The notes: generated by a model not told the origin, from the sequence alone. A stretch of 64,000 nucleotides of DNA from JAKPAM01 sp047601745 (GCA_047601745.1 JASGIS010000001.1:2294001-2358000); one strand, 5' to 3'. Positions 16,063-25,648 are shown, counted from the stretch's first letter. A program made the numbers and translations.

Positions 16063-18096
16063 TCAGGATTCGTTCGCGCTCGAACCCCCGTCCCAGATGC
16101 CGATGCGCACGATGATGAATTCGGCCGGATAGCTGGGGCGCACGCCGATCTCGATGTGCAGGCGCCCGAGCTGCTGCTCCGAGAACGGATTCAGCACGTC
16201 GTCGATGCGCACGTAGAAGGCTTCTTCCGGCTTGGTGCCGAACAGCGCGCCGTCGCGCCACTCGCGAGTGAGGAAGTCGGTGAGCGTGCGTTTGAGCTTC
16301 TGCCACAACGACTGATTGTTCGGCTCGAAGACGGCCCAGCGGATGCCCTCCTGGATCGACTCCTCCAGGTAAAGGAACAGGCGACGGATGTTCACGTAGT
16401 TCCAGTTCAGGTCGGTGGCCGTGGTGCGCGCGCCCCACAACACCGGCCGGCCGCCGTCCTGGAACACCTGCACGATGTTGATGCCCTGCAGGTTGAGCTG
16501 GCCTTGTTCGATCAGGCTGATGCGGCGCTCCACACCGAGCGCGTCGTTGACGATCTCGTTGGCCGGCGCCTTGTGCACGCCGCGGGTGGCGTCGCTGCGC
16601 GCGAAGATGCCGGCCACATGGCCGCAGGGCGGCACGACGATCGGCGGTCCGCTGTCGGCCGGAATGGTGCTGAGCCAGGGGCCGTACAGCGCCGCGTATC
16701 CGCGCGTGGAGTCCAGGCCGCGCCGTTGTTCTTCCAGGCTGCCGGCGCCGAACAGGGGCACGCCCGGGTCGGCGTCGAGGATCGCGAAGCGGTCGGCCAT
16801 CAGCTCGCAGTGCGAGATCAGCGCCTGCTGCACCGTCGACATCGACTGACCGGACTGGGTCGGCCGGTCCGGGACCGCGATGAAGTTGACGTCGTCGATC
16901 GCCTGGAGCGTGTCGATGGCGTCGGTGAGGTCCAGCGCGGTGATGGCCGACAGGTCTTCGTTCGAGCCCGGCGCCGCCGGCGACGTCGGTTGCGCGCCGC
17001 CGGCCGCCGGAATCGAGTCGGCCACGCCGTTGGGCGGCGGCGGCTGGATCAGGACGGCGTTGAGCAGGCCGCCCGGGTCGTCATTGACGATGTCGATCAG
17101 ATAGCGCGGGTGCGCCGGGGCCATCGATAGTCCGGGGTAAGCGACCGTCACGGCGCCGAGCGTGATGGTCAGGTCCACCTCGTTGGAGCGGGCGGTGGGC
17201 GGCGTCGCGCCGCCGGGGTCCAGATCGAGCTGGATCGCCAGCCCGGCGCGCAGCGTCACGCGATAGGTGAGCGGCGCCAGGCCGCTCTGCGTACCCTCGG
17301 TCAGGACTTCGGCCGTCACGCCGTCGACGATCTGCGTGTCATTGTTCGCGCCCTGCTCGATGGTGAGGATGGTGCCGGCCACCAGTTGGCCCGCGGGCAA
17401 CGGGCCGGTGCCCGCCGGACGCAGGCGGATCGTGCGCGCGCCGGCGGCGGTGTTGGCGAGCCGCATCTTCGCGCCGGAGGCGAGCGCGGCACCGAGCGGC
17501 AGCGTGAAGCGCACGCTGGAGCCGCTGACGCTGGAGACCACGCGACGATCGGTGCCGGTCGAGAACGACACCTCGTCGCCGGGCTTGAAGCGGTTGGCGA
17601 CCTGGGCATCGGTCACCGCACCGTCGGCCGCCAGCGTCACCGCCATCGCGCCCTGCGCGGCTGCGGCGGCGAGCGTGCCGTCGGGTCGATACACGGCCAC
17701 TCCGCTCAGCAGCGGGGCGTCGGCCACGGTGGCGGTCAGGCCGAGCGCGCCGGGCTGGCGCGCCGTCAGGTCGATGATCGGTCGGCCGGGCGACGGCGTG
17801 CGGTCGTTCAGCGTCATGCGCTGGTAGCTGCCGTTGCTCGCCCGCACGATGTAGCAGACCTGGCCGCCGTTGCGGAAGAAGCCGCGCACCGCGTACCAGA
17901 GGTAGCTGCCGGGGGCGGGGGCCGAGCCGAAGGTGGTGGTGAATTGTTCCCAGGTGGTGACCTTGGTCGGCCGGTCGATCGGACCCATCGCCGCGAATCC
18001 GATGAAGCCCGCGGTGTTGGTGCCGACGCCCTGGATCGGCGCCCCGGGCGCGAACTCGTCGATGTAGACGCCGGGGTAGGAAACTTGAACGGCCAT
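16063..18096 (-). CDS. Contractile sheath protein
   Basis: 677 residues. The N terminus (VSYPGVYIDEFAPGAPIQGV, NTAGFIGFAAMGP) and the C terminus (EPNNQSLWQKLKRTLTDFL, then RLHIEIGVRPSYPAEFIIVR) are the conserved handshake and core domains of phage/eCIS sheaths. Residues about 115-360 form a large variable insertion rich in beta strands, expected to decorate the outside of the particle. There is only one sheath gene, against three in Afp, so the particle probably has a uniform sheath. It lies 25 bases after the DUF4255 gene. Confidence 0.96.
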   Translation of the reverse strand: MAVQVSYPGVYIDEFAPGAPIQGVGTNTAGFIGFAAMGPIDRPTKVTTWEQFTTTFGSAPAPGSYLWYAVRGFFRNGGQVCYIVRASNGSYQRMTLNDRTPSPGRPIIDLTARQPGALGLTATVADAPLLSGVAVYRPDGTLAAAAAQGAMAVTLAADGAVTDAQVANRFKPGDEVSFSTGTDRRVVSSVSGSSVRFTLPLGAALASGAKMRLANTAAGARTIRLRPAGTGPLPAGQLVAGTILTIEQGANNDTQIVDGVTAEVLTEGTQSGLAPLTYRVTLRAGLAIQLDLDPGGATPPTARSNEVDLTITLGAVTVAYPGLSMAPAHPRYLIDIVNDDPGGLLNAVLIQPPPPNGVADSIPAAGGAQPTSPAAPGSNEDLSAITALDLTDAIDTLQAIDDVNFIAVPDRPTQSGQSMSTVQQALISHCELMADRFAILDADPGVPLFGAGSLEEQRRGLDSTRGYAALYGPWLSTIPADSGPPIVVPPCGHVAGIFARSDATRGVHKAPANEIVNDALGVERRISLIEQGQLNLQGINIVQVFQDGGRPVLWGARTTATDLNWNYVNIRRLFLYLEESIQEGIRWAVFEPNNQSLWQKLKRTLTDFLTREWRDGALFGTKPEEAFYVRIDDVLNPFSEQQLGRLHIEIGVRPSYPAEFIIVRIGIWDGGSSANES

Positions 18097-18121
18097 GCTG
18101 GCTCCTTCGGTTGGATCGGGG

Positions 18122-19039
18122 CTAGAACCCCAGGTCGTAGCTGCCGGTGGGTTCGGGGACCGTGACGTTGCGGACAGGCGTCGCGCCGAACGGCACGGCG
18201 GTCGCGCGCAAGCGCCAATCGCCGCCGGCGACGTCGGCGAAAACGAAGCGGCCCAGCGAATCGGCCCGCGTGAACTGACGCTGCACGCCGGCCGGGGTGA
18301 GCAGCTCGACCCACGCGAGCGGCAGCGGCCGGGGCGGCACCCCGTTGTCGAACACCGTGCCGCCGATGTGGAACAGCGTGTCGGCGGCCAGTGCGACGCC
18401 GGTGGGCAGCGTGCGCGTGATGGTGGTCGTGACCATCGGTCCGGCGCGCACCGGCGCCTCGGTAAGGGCCACGGTGACGACCGCGTAGAGGCAGGGCTTC
18501 CAACGGTTCTTCTGGCCCATCGTGCCCCAGAACTCCGCGTATTTCGGAAAGCCTTCGATCGGCAGCAGCACCAGCGGGAAGATCTCGTCGGCGATGGCCG
18601 CGGGCGGTGCGATGGGCGGGGTCAGGCGCCCGTAGATGTCCACCGGATCGAGCTCGTCGGATGCCCCGAGCACGCGCGCGGCCTCGGCGAGCAGCGCGTG
18701 CTCATCGGGCGTCGGGTCGATCGCCGGGCTCGGGGAGACGGGACTCCAGGCGCTGATCAGGTAGTGACAGTCGACGCGGCGCGGCGGCGGCAGCTCGAAC
18801 ACGTCGGTGCCGATGGTGACGCGGTCACGTTCGTTGCTGCGCAGGCGGCGGTTCTCGCGCAACTCCACCAGGTAGATGTTCAGCGAGTTGCCCGGGTTAC
18901 CCGCGGCGTCGCTGATCGTGGGCACGAGCGCGCGCCAGTCTTCGTCGGGCGGCTGGAACCGGATCTGTCCGTCGGCGCTCAGCTCCGGCACCGAGGTGCG
19001 GAACAGCGTGAAGAGCAGGTGGTCGAGGTGGTCGATCAC
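18122..19039 (-). CDS. DUF4255 tail terminator, Afp16/Pvc16-like
   Basis: 305 residues. Residues about 1-185 are DUF4255-like (MIDHLDHLLFTLFRT, GNSLNIYLVELRENRRLRS, RVDCHYLISAWS, DEHALLAEAARVLG). Residues about 225-305 look like a carboxypeptidase-regulatory-like beta domain (GVQRQFTRADSLGRFVFADV, GGDWRLRATAVPFG). Pvc16-type proteins cap the far end of the tube and end its growth. It lies 9 bases after the DUF4157 gene. Confidence 0.93.
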   Translation of the reverse strand: MIDHLDHLLFTLFRTSVPELSADGQIRFQPPDEDWRALVPTISDAAGNPGNSLNIYLVELRENRRLRSNERDRVTIGTDVFELPPPRRVDCHYLISAWSPVSPSPAIDPTPDEHALLAEAARVLGASDELDPVDIYGRLTPPIAPPAAIADEIFPLVLLPIEGFPKYAEFWGTMGQKNRWKPCLYAVVTVALTEAPVRAGPMVTTTITRTLPTGVALAADTLFHIGGTVFDNGVPPRPLPLAWVELLTPAGVQRQFTRADSLGRFVFADVAGGDWRLRATAVPFGATPVRNVTVPEPTGSYDLGF

Positions 19040-19048
19040 GGCTGGGCT

Positions 19049-22000
19049 TCAATCGGAGTAGGGGATGCGCACGACGCTGGTGTCCTGCAAACCCAAGGAC
19101 TGGATTTCCAGGTCGAGCTGCCAGGCCAGCGCGCCGATCTGAGCTCGCGTCAAGTTGGGAATCTGATCGATTGCGGCATGCATCACCTCGCGCATCTCGG
19201 CCACCGTGCAGGTCTTGCGCGTCGCGGATTGGCGACGCGCCCAGCTCTTCCAATAGTTGTCGAACGCTCGATGGGTACCGGGAGGCATCAGCATCGTCGG
19301 CGCTGCTTCCCGGTTGTAGCCGGGCACATCGCGCAAGAACGAGGTGGCGTTCACATGCGCCGATTGCTGCTGCGCGCCGGTCACCCCATATCCGGTCCTT
19401 ACGTCACCGGTATGCCGGTGCGGCTGGAACGCCGCGTCCACCGTACCGGGTGCACCCTGGGCACCGATCAGGCCGGCGGCCTGCGCGTCGGCCACGGCTC
19501 CCTGGCTTCCAGGCAGGGGGCTCTGCGCCGGGCTGCCCAGACCAAGCTCGGTGGAGAGGTCGGTCCAGATCTCCTCGCCGGCGATGGGCGCTCGGGTGGG
19601 GGCCTGCGTCTGCCGGGCCGACGGCGTGTCGGACGATCGTGGCGTGTCGGACGATCGCGGCTGGCGCGACGTTCGCGACGGCTGTGATGCCGACGGCTCG
19701 ACCTCCGCATGCGGACCGGGAGCGAGGGTGGACCGGGACGTCGGGTCGATGGCCAGCCCCGGAATCGGCCGGCTCCACATGCCGGGGCTGCTCCCGCCGG
19801 AGATATCGGGGGCGGCGCCCGACAGCTTCACGCCGAGCATCGCGGCATTGAGCGTTCGGCCGGCGGATCGGGCGGTGGCGTCGACGTTGCCGCGCAGGTT
19901 CTTGCCGAACCGGTACGCGGAGTCCAGCGTCTTTCCGTTCGGCTCGGGGTTGCCCAAGCTCAACGACGAGGCTGCGCCCACCCCTGCCGATTGCCAGGCC
20001 TGGTCGGCATCACCGGTCTCGAGGTAGCTGAGGCCGCCGCTGGTGACGCCGCCCCAGCCCATGTTGGCCGCGCCGCGTAGCACGGGATTGCTCAGCTTCT
20101 GCGTGAGCGGCCCACCGAGCCCGCCCAGAAAGCCCCCGCCGAACGCGATGCCCGCCTCGCCGGGGCTCAGCAACTGCTGGTGAAAGAGTGCGCGGCTGCC
20201 GGTTTCGACGGCGAGATTGGTGGTGCCCGTAGCCGCGCCGGTGCGCAGCATCTGGCTGGCAAGTCCTATCCCTTCCTTGGAAGCGCCGAAGCGCGCCGCG
20301 GCGGCCGGCGCGAGCACGGCCGAGGCACCGATCTTCACGCCCGACTCTCCCCACTTCTTGCCCTCGCTCAGGCCGAGTGACAGGGAGTCGGACAATGAAT
20401 CTCCGCGCGCGAGGCCACCCAGAGTGCCGCCGGTGCCGCCGAGGGCGAAGCCTTCGGCGCCGACCACGGCGGCCGTGCCGCCCATGGTCAGCAAGGTGCC
20501 GCCGACTCCGGTGATTCCCGCACCCGTGACGCCCGCACCGATCACCGGCGCCGCAGCACCGGCGGTTGCCACCATCACGATGGTGAAGGCTGCGGCCTGC
20601 GTGATCTGCAGGCCCGTGATGACCTGCTCGCCGGTGGTCTGAATGTCTTCGAGATGTCCGTTGACCAGGTCGCGGCCCCTGATCGCCATCTCCTCGGCAT
20701 CGGCCAGTGCCGAGGCCATGTCCGACAGGCTGCCGCGGTGCTTGGCGCTCATATAGGCCGATTCGGCATTGCCCACCGCGGCGTCGATCGACACGAACCG
20801 ATCGACCGCTTCCGAGGTGTCCATGTCCGTGAACAGGCTGGTTCCCCAGGCGGCCAGGGCGTTGTCGATGTCGACGTTCAATTGCGCCTGCAACTTGGCA
20901 TAGCCGGCGGAGCTCATCTTCCGTACCTGGGCGAGCGCGCCATCGAGCGCCTTGACCGTTTCGGCGCGGATGTTCGCAGCCTCTTCTGTGCTCATCGTGA
21001 GCATCTCGTCGCCGTGCATCAGGTAGTACTGATCGGGGTGGCCGTCCACCGGCTTGATGCCTTCGACCAGGCGCACGGCTTCGATCAGACTGGCCCGCGC
21101 ATTGCCGCCACCGGTGGGGGTAAGGGCGGCCCCGATGCGGGCGCGACGCTTGTTCTCCGCATGCTGCTGCAGAACCTGACCAACCAGCGGCGCCAGATAC
21201 TCCAGTTCCTCCTGTAGCACTCGGCGATCACTGGGCGTCACGTCCTTGCGCTGCAGCCAGGCCACGATCTGGTCGAACTCGCGGCGCATGTCTTCCGGGT
21301 CGGTAAAGACGATGGTGCTGCGCTCCACCAGGCAACGCGGCGGTTCGGTGGCCGGTTCGGCGTCCGAGGCGGGCGCGACCTGTTCGTTCGACTGCGGCGC
21401 CCCTTTCTTTCCGCCCTTCTTCTTACCCTTGCCGGCCGGATTCTGCGGGCCGCGAACGCCTTTCTCGAGTTCGCGCTTCCTGGCTTCGATCAGCGCGATC
21501 GCCTCTTCGATCCGGAGCGTGCGCTCGTCGCCTACGATCTGGCGATGTATCCACTGATTCAGCTCGATGAGTTCCGCATCCAGGTCGGTGTAGCCCCAGC
21601 CCGAAAGATCCACCGAGCCGTTCAGCCAGTCGTCCGCCGAGCGGGCCATGCCGACGGCCGTGGCCCCCCTTACGCTAACGGGTCCGTCGCCGGCGCTGAA
21701 GGCCGCCGCCGCGGCATCGGCGTCCTGCTCGTGCGACGCGCCGGCATCGAGCGCCGGCTGCGTGCCGCCTCGCCGCTGCTGCACCACGTGGGCCAGTTCG
21801 TGTGCGAGCAAGCGCCGCCCTGGTTTGCTGGCGGGGTCGTAGCGGCCGGGCGCGAAGGCGATGTGCTCGCCGCTGGTGTACGCGTGGGCGTGTGCCCGGC
21901 GGGCTGTGTCCGACGCAGAGCCTTCGTGATGCACGCGGACCTGGCTGAAGTCTTGTCGAAAGCGCGCTTCCATCTCGGCTCGCGTCAGTTCGTCAAGCGG

Positions 22001-22204
22001 CTGCCCGGGCTCATCGGGGGCCTTTCCCGCGAAGGCGTCCAGAAGGCGGGCGGTGGACCGCGAATCTCTCGACGGATGCCGCAGCAGGCATTGCAGGAGG
22101 CTCTGCGCATCGGTGCTCGGTGTCTGCATCGGATCGCAGGCGCTCGGGTGGCGCGAACTCGCCTCGGGGGCGCGGGCCAAGGCTCTGGCGGACGTGGTGC
22201 CCAT
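19049..22204 (-). CDS. DUF4157 (eCIS-core) protein, likely injected effector
   Basis: 1051 residues from ATG 22204, 5 bases after the ATPase stop. Residues about 65-170 are DUF4157: RFRQDFSQVRVHHEGSASDT, AYTSGEHIAFAPGRYDP, then HELAHVVQQ at 135-143 with a zinc-protease-like HExxH. Residues 258-268 are Lys/Gly-rich. Residues about 533-600 and 625-745 are Ala/Gly-rich and hydrophobic, like membrane-active toxin regions. Residues 830-870 are Pro/Ser/Arg-rich with a doubled SSDTPR. The last 110 residues form a compact domain with His950, GYN 962-964, His978 and YWKSWARR 984-991. DUF4157 marks eCIS cargo in many genomes; the C-terminal activity is unknown to me, though a nuclease-like toxin is possible. 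Confidence 0.88.
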   Translation of the reverse strand: MGTTSARALARAPEASSRHPSACDPMQTPSTDAQSLLQCLLRHPSRDSRSTARLLDAFAGKAPDEPGQPLDELTRAEMEARFRQDFSQVRVHHEGSASDTARRAHAHAYTSGEHIAFAPGRYDPASKPGRRLLAHELAHVVQQRRGGTQPALDAGASHEQDADAAAAAFSAGDGPVSVRGATAVGMARSADDWLNGSVDLSGWGYTDLDAELIELNQWIHRQIVGDERTLRIEEAIALIEARKRELEKGVRGPQNPAGKGKKKGGKKGAPQSNEQVAPASDAEPATEPPRCLVERSTIVFTDPEDMRREFDQIVAWLQRKDVTPSDRRVLQEELEYLAPLVGQVLQQHAENKRRARIGAALTPTGGGNARASLIEAVRLVEGIKPVDGHPDQYYLMHGDEMLTMSTEEAANIRAETVKALDGALAQVRKMSSAGYAKLQAQLNVDIDNALAAWGTSLFTDMDTSEAVDRFVSIDAAVGNAESAYMSAKHRGSLSDMASALADAEEMAIRGRDLVNGHLEDIQTTGEQVITGLQITQAAAFTIVMVATAGAAAPVIGAGVTGAGITGVGGTLLTMGGTAAVVGAEGFALGGTGGTLGGLARGDSLSDSLSLGLSEGKKWGESGVKIGASAVLAPAAAARFGASKEGIGLASQMLRTGAATGTTNLAVETGSRALFHQQLLSPGEAGIAFGGGFLGGLGGPLTQKLSNPVLRGAANMGWGGVTSGGLSYLETGDADQAWQSAGVGAASSLSLGNPEPNGKTLDSAYRFGKNLRGNVDATARSAGRTLNAAMLGVKLSGAAPDISGGSSPGMWSRPIPGLAIDPTSRSTLAPGPHAEVEPSASQPSRTSRQPRSSDTPRSSDTPSARQTQAPTRAPIAGEEIWTDLSTELGLGSPAQSPLPGSQGAVADAQAAGLIGAQGAPGTVDAAFQPHRHTGDVRTGYGVTGAQQQSAHVNATSFLRDVPGYNREAAPTMLMPPGTHRAFDNYWKSWARRQSATRKTCTVAEMREVMHAAIDQIPNLTRAQIGALAWQLDLEIQSLGLQDTSVVRIPYSD

Positions 22205-22209
22205 GATGT

Positions 22210-24273
22210 TCAGACGACCTGTCGGGCCATGACTTTGCCCAGCTTCTGGAACTCCCGCCGCGTTGCGTGCAGCAGGTGCTCGCGGGTCACGACCCGGCCG
22301 TTGGCCGCGGCCAGGTGAGCGGCCGCCAGCACGGTGTTGCGGATGTTGCCGCCCGACAGCCGGAACTCGCGCGCGAACCACTCCAGATCGACATCGTCGG
22401 CCTTGGGCGCGTGCGGCGGCCACAGTGCATGCCACAGGCGTTCGCGCTCGGGCTGTTCGGGGAACGGGAAGTTCAGCGTGAAAGTCAGGCGCCGCGCGAA
22501 CGCGTCGTCGAGGTTCTGCTTGAGGTTGGTCGCGAGGATCGCGAGGCCGTCGAACTGCTCCATTTTCTGGAGCAGATAGGCGATCTCGATGTTGGCGTAG
22601 CGGTCATGCGCGTCCTTGACCTCGGAGCGCTTGCCGAACAGCGAGTCGGCCTCGTCGAAGAACAGTACCGCGTTGGCGCGCTCCGCCGCGGTGAACACGC
22701 GATCCAGATTCTTCTCCGTCTCGCCGATGTACTTGCTGACCACGGCCGCCAGGTCGATGCGGTAGAGATCGAGCCCCAGCTCGCTGGCGACGGCCTCCGC
22801 CGCCAGCGTCTTGCCGGTGCCCGACGGACCGGTGAACAGCGCCGTGATGCCGACGCCGCGCGCATGCACGCAGCCGCCGGCCCAGTCGCGGCGCACCGTC
22901 TCGCGCGTCGCCACGCGGGCGCAGATCTCGCGCAGTTGCGCGCTCACCTCGGCCACCGTGATCAGCGTGGCGAAGTCGGCTTGCGGGGTGATGCGCTGCG
23001 CGTGGCGCGCGAGTTCCGCGCCCGACTGTTGACGAGCCGCCGCCGCGAGCTGCGCCTGGCCCAGCGAGTCCAGGCCGTCGAGTTCGGCCTGCAGCCGGGC
23101 GTCGATCGCGGCCTGCTCGATCTGCGATCGGCTGAGCGAGAAGGTCTGGGAGACGGCTTCTGCCGCGCCGGGCTGCAGCGCAAGCCCGGCGCCGGCCAGC
23201 GCCTGCTGCCAGATCCGGCAGCGCTGCGCGGCTGCCGGGTAGGTGAGGGCGAGCCGGGCCGCGGCCAGAGGGCTGGCATGCAGCGTCCCCCACGGCGCCT
23301 CGGCGGCGACCACGAACGAGGCCGGCGTGACGGCCAAGGTGTCGACGAAGGCCCGCAACGCCTGGGCATCGGCGGATAGCGCGGCCACGCCGCGCAGGAA
23401 AGGCAGCGCCGAGAACAGCGCGCACGCACGGAACACACGCTGCAGTTGCCGTCGCATCTCGACCGGCGTCGCCCAATCGCGTACATCGACGTCGAGCAGA
23501 CGCTGCCCGGTGTCGTGTGCCAGCGCGTGCGCGAACGCCGCCTTACCCGTGCCGTGCGGACCGTGCAACAGCAGACGCAACGTGCCGTGCCGCGCATGGG
23601 CATCGAGCAGCCGGTCCGCCGCGGCGCGCGTGGCGGCGTCCAGAAGCAGGCCGTCGAGGCCCGACGCCGGCACGAGCAACCGCGCACAGGCCGCCAGTGA
23701 TTCGTCGAACTCGACGCGGCCGAGCATCCAATTGCGCCACAGCGGATCGATCTCCATCGCTCGAGCCAGCCGCGGCACGTCGGATCCGCCGCGCCATTGC
23801 ACGATGCCGGCGCAAACCAGCGGTGCATCGGCGTCGAAGCGCGCGATCAGCGCGAGCCGTTCGGCCGCATCGCGCGCCAGCAGGTTCGCGATCAGGTCGA
23901 TGCCGGGCCGCTTGCGCGTGACGTCATCCTGGAGATAAGCGTAGAGGCGTTCGTAGCGCAGGTCGATGTCGGGTGCCAGCGCGATCAGGATCGACGCGAG
24001 TTCGATGTCGGTCAGCGACAACCACTCGGCCATTCGTTCGAACGGCGCGATGCGGCGTGCGGCGGAGGCGATTCGGGGCGCAGGCGAGCAGGGGTCGATG
24101 ACGTCGGGACCTCGCTCCACGAGCAGGCGCTCGACGTCGCTGCGCTCCACGCGAAGGCCTCGCCATGGATCGAGCAGGCTGTCCGGCCCCAGATGGCGCG
24201 CCTGGGCATCGACGGCCTGCGCGAGCGCCTCGTCGAGCGTGTCCAGGGCGGCGGCAAGCGCGGCGTGCGGCAT
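22210..24273 (-). CDS. Tandem AAA+ ATPase, Afp15-like
   Basis: 687 residues from ATG 24273 (TGATG overlap with the small ORF upstream). It has an N-terminal helical domain and a first AAA module with Walker A GPHGTGKA at 238-245 but no clear Walker B acids. The second AAA module is complete: GPSGTGKT 482-489, VLFFDEAD 536-543, sensor ATN 581-583 and arginines 594-595. This is the ATPase found in nearly all eCIS clusters, needed for assembly or cargo loading of the particle. The first module is probably structural (inference). Confidence 0.94.
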   Translation of the reverse strand: MPHAALAAALDTLDEALAQAVDAQARHLGPDSLLDPWRGLRVERSDVERLLVERGPDVIDPCSPAPRIASAARRIAPFERMAEWLSLTDIELASILIALAPDIDLRYERLYAYLQDDVTRKRPGIDLIANLLARDAAERLALIARFDADAPLVCAGIVQWRGGSDVPRLARAMEIDPLWRNWMLGRVEFDESLAACARLLVPASGLDGLLLDAATRAAADRLLDAHARHGTLRLLLHGPHGTGKAAFAHALAHDTGQRLLDVDVRDWATPVEMRRQLQRVFRACALFSALPFLRGVAALSADAQALRAFVDTLAVTPASFVVAAEAPWGTLHASPLAAARLALTYPAAAQRCRIWQQALAGAGLALQPGAAEAVSQTFSLSRSQIEQAAIDARLQAELDGLDSLGQAQLAAAARQQSGAELARHAQRITPQADFATLITVAEVSAQLREICARVATRETVRRDWAGGCVHARGVGITALFTGPSGTGKTLAAEAVASELGLDLYRIDLAAVVSKYIGETEKNLDRVFTAAERANAVLFFDEADSLFGKRSEVKDAHDRYANIEIAYLLQKMEQFDGLAILATNLKQNLDDAFARRLTFTLNFPFPEQPERERLWHALWPPHAPKADDVDLEWFAREFRLSGGNIRNTVLAAAHLAAANGRVVTREHLLHATRREFQKLGKVMARQVV

Positions 24274-24431
24274 CAGCGCGCTCTCGCCGTGAACGTGGCC
24301 ACGGCCACATTCACGGCCGACTCGATGCCGATGCCGGTGCGTCGACAACGACGGCGCCCGTCGGCTGCCGCTTCCGTCACCCGGCGATCGATCAGGAATT
24401 GCAGCGCCTGCGCGAGATGCCCGTGCGACAC
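24273..24431 (-). CDS. Small ORF at the head of the eCIS operon
   Basis: 52 residues, read by hand. It starts at GTG 24431 with GGAGG 5 bases upstream and ends in TGA that overlaps the ATPase ATG as TGATG. The translation begins SHGHLAQALQFLIDRRV and ends GIGIESAVNVAVATFTARAR. The strong ribosome site and exact coupling argue that it is translated, at least to deliver ribosomes to the ATPase gene. I recognise no family. It would be the first gene of the eCIS transcript. Confidence 0.6.
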   Translation of the reverse strand: MSHGHLAQALQFLIDRRVTEAAADGRRRCRRTGIGIESAVNVAVATFTARAR

Positions 24432-24591
24432 GAGTGCCTCCGTGGAAAGCCACGATTCGGATCATGTTCGACGAGCGGGCGCGCATTCGATAGAGGGCAA
24501 ATGCCCCTTTTTCGCGTCCGGGCGCGATGGGCCTCGGAGGCCGTCGTCGGCCGTTCACCTCATTGGTTCGACCTGCACCGCGGTGGCCGAG
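24432..24591 (-). promoter_or_regulatory. Probable promoter region of the eCIS operon
   Basis: 160-base gap between the first eCIS ORF and the 3' end of the oxidoreductase gene, both on the minus strand. It is the only non-coding space of this size upstream of a 24-kb run of genes, so the operon promoter should lie here. I cannot point to a convincing -35/-10 pair. Confidence 0.4.
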
Positions 24592-25620
24592 TCACCCCGC
24601 CAGCTCGACCTGCACCGCCAGCTTGCCGAAATGGCCGTGTCCGGCCGCGAGCCGTCGATAAGCCTGGGTGAGCTGATCGGCCGGATAGACCTGATCGAGC
24701 GCCGGCGTCAGCCGGGCCGCTGCGACCGCGGCCATCGCTTCGCGCAGATCGGCCGCCGAACCGGTGTTGCAGCCGATCACGCGCACCGCTCGTTCGATCA
24801 CCGCCATCAGGTTCAGGTGCAGCTCGGCGCCGCTCAGAAAGCCGATCGCGAACACGGTTCCGCTATGCCGGACCGCGCGCAGGGACCGGTCGAAGGTCTC
24901 GGCGCCGACCGTCTCGAGCACCAGATCGACCCCCTGGCCGTCGGTCAGTTCCAGCACGGCTTGCTCCCACTGCGGGCGCTCGCGCGTGTCGATGCCGTGA
25001 TCGGCGCCCAGCGCCTGCGCGCGTTGCAGCCTTTCAGCCGATGACGACGTGACGATCACCCGCGCGCCGCAGGCCTTGGCGAGCTGCAGCGCGAGCATCG
25101 CGGTGCCGCCGGTACCCAGCACCAGCACGCTCGAGCCCGCGCGCACCCGTGCGGCCCGCAACGCGTTCCAGGCCGTCGTGGCCGAGATCGGCAGCACCGA
25201 GGCCTGCGCCCAATCCAGATGCGACGGCACCCTGACCAATGACGCGGCCGTCACGACGGCGAACTCGCGCAAGGCGCCCGGCAGCGTGACGCCGCGCATC
25301 GCCCGCGCGGTGAGGGCGCCGGGCTCGCCGGCGGTCCACAAGGCCTTCGGATGGACGAGCACCCGATCGCCGGCCGACCATTCGGCCTCGGGCGGCTCGT
25401 CGGCCTCGCCGACGGCGATTACTTCCGCAGCGGCGTCGGCGAGCGGAATCAGCGGATAGCGCAAGCCCGGATACGCGCCGGACGCGACGGCCACGTCGAT
25501 GAAGTTGAGCCCGGCGGACCGGATACGCACCAGCACCCGGCCTGCGCCCGGCTCCGGATCGGGCAAGCTGACCGGCTGCAAGGCGTCGAACGAGGCGTGG
25601 GTCAGTTGGATGGCTTTCAT
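24592..25620 (-). CDS. MDR-family NAD(P)H:quinone/zinc-less alcohol dehydrogenase-like oxidoreductase
   Basis: 342 residues, ATG 25620 with AAGGAGA upstream. It has a GroES-like N-terminal domain (residues about 25-130) and a Rossmann domain with SVLVLGTGGTAMLALQLAKA at 164-183. The usual catalytic zinc Cys/His pair of alcohol dehydrogenases is not evident (LIPLADAAAEV at the conserved site), which points to the zinc-independent quinone-oxidoreductase branch. It is divergent from a LysR gene across a 93-base gap with dyad repeats, so it is likely that regulator's target. The substrate is unknown. Confidence 0.88.
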   Translation of the reverse strand: MKAIQLTHASFDALQPVSLPDPEPGAGRVLVRIRSAGLNFIDVAVASGAYPGLRYPLIPLADAAAEVIAVGEADEPPEAEWSAGDRVLVHPKALWTAGEPGALTARAMRGVTLPGALREFAVVTAASLVRVPSHLDWAQASVLPISATTAWNALRAARVRAGSSVLVLGTGGTAMLALQLAKACGARVIVTSSSAERLQRAQALGADHGIDTRERPQWEQAVLELTDGQGVDLVLETVGAETFDRSLRAVRHSGTVFAIGFLSGAELHLNLMAVIERAVRVIGCNTGSAADLREAMAAVAAARLTPALDQVYPADQLTQAYRRLAAGHGHFGKLAVQVELAG

Positions 25621-25648
25621 GGATCTCTCCTTGGAGAATGCGTCGAAG

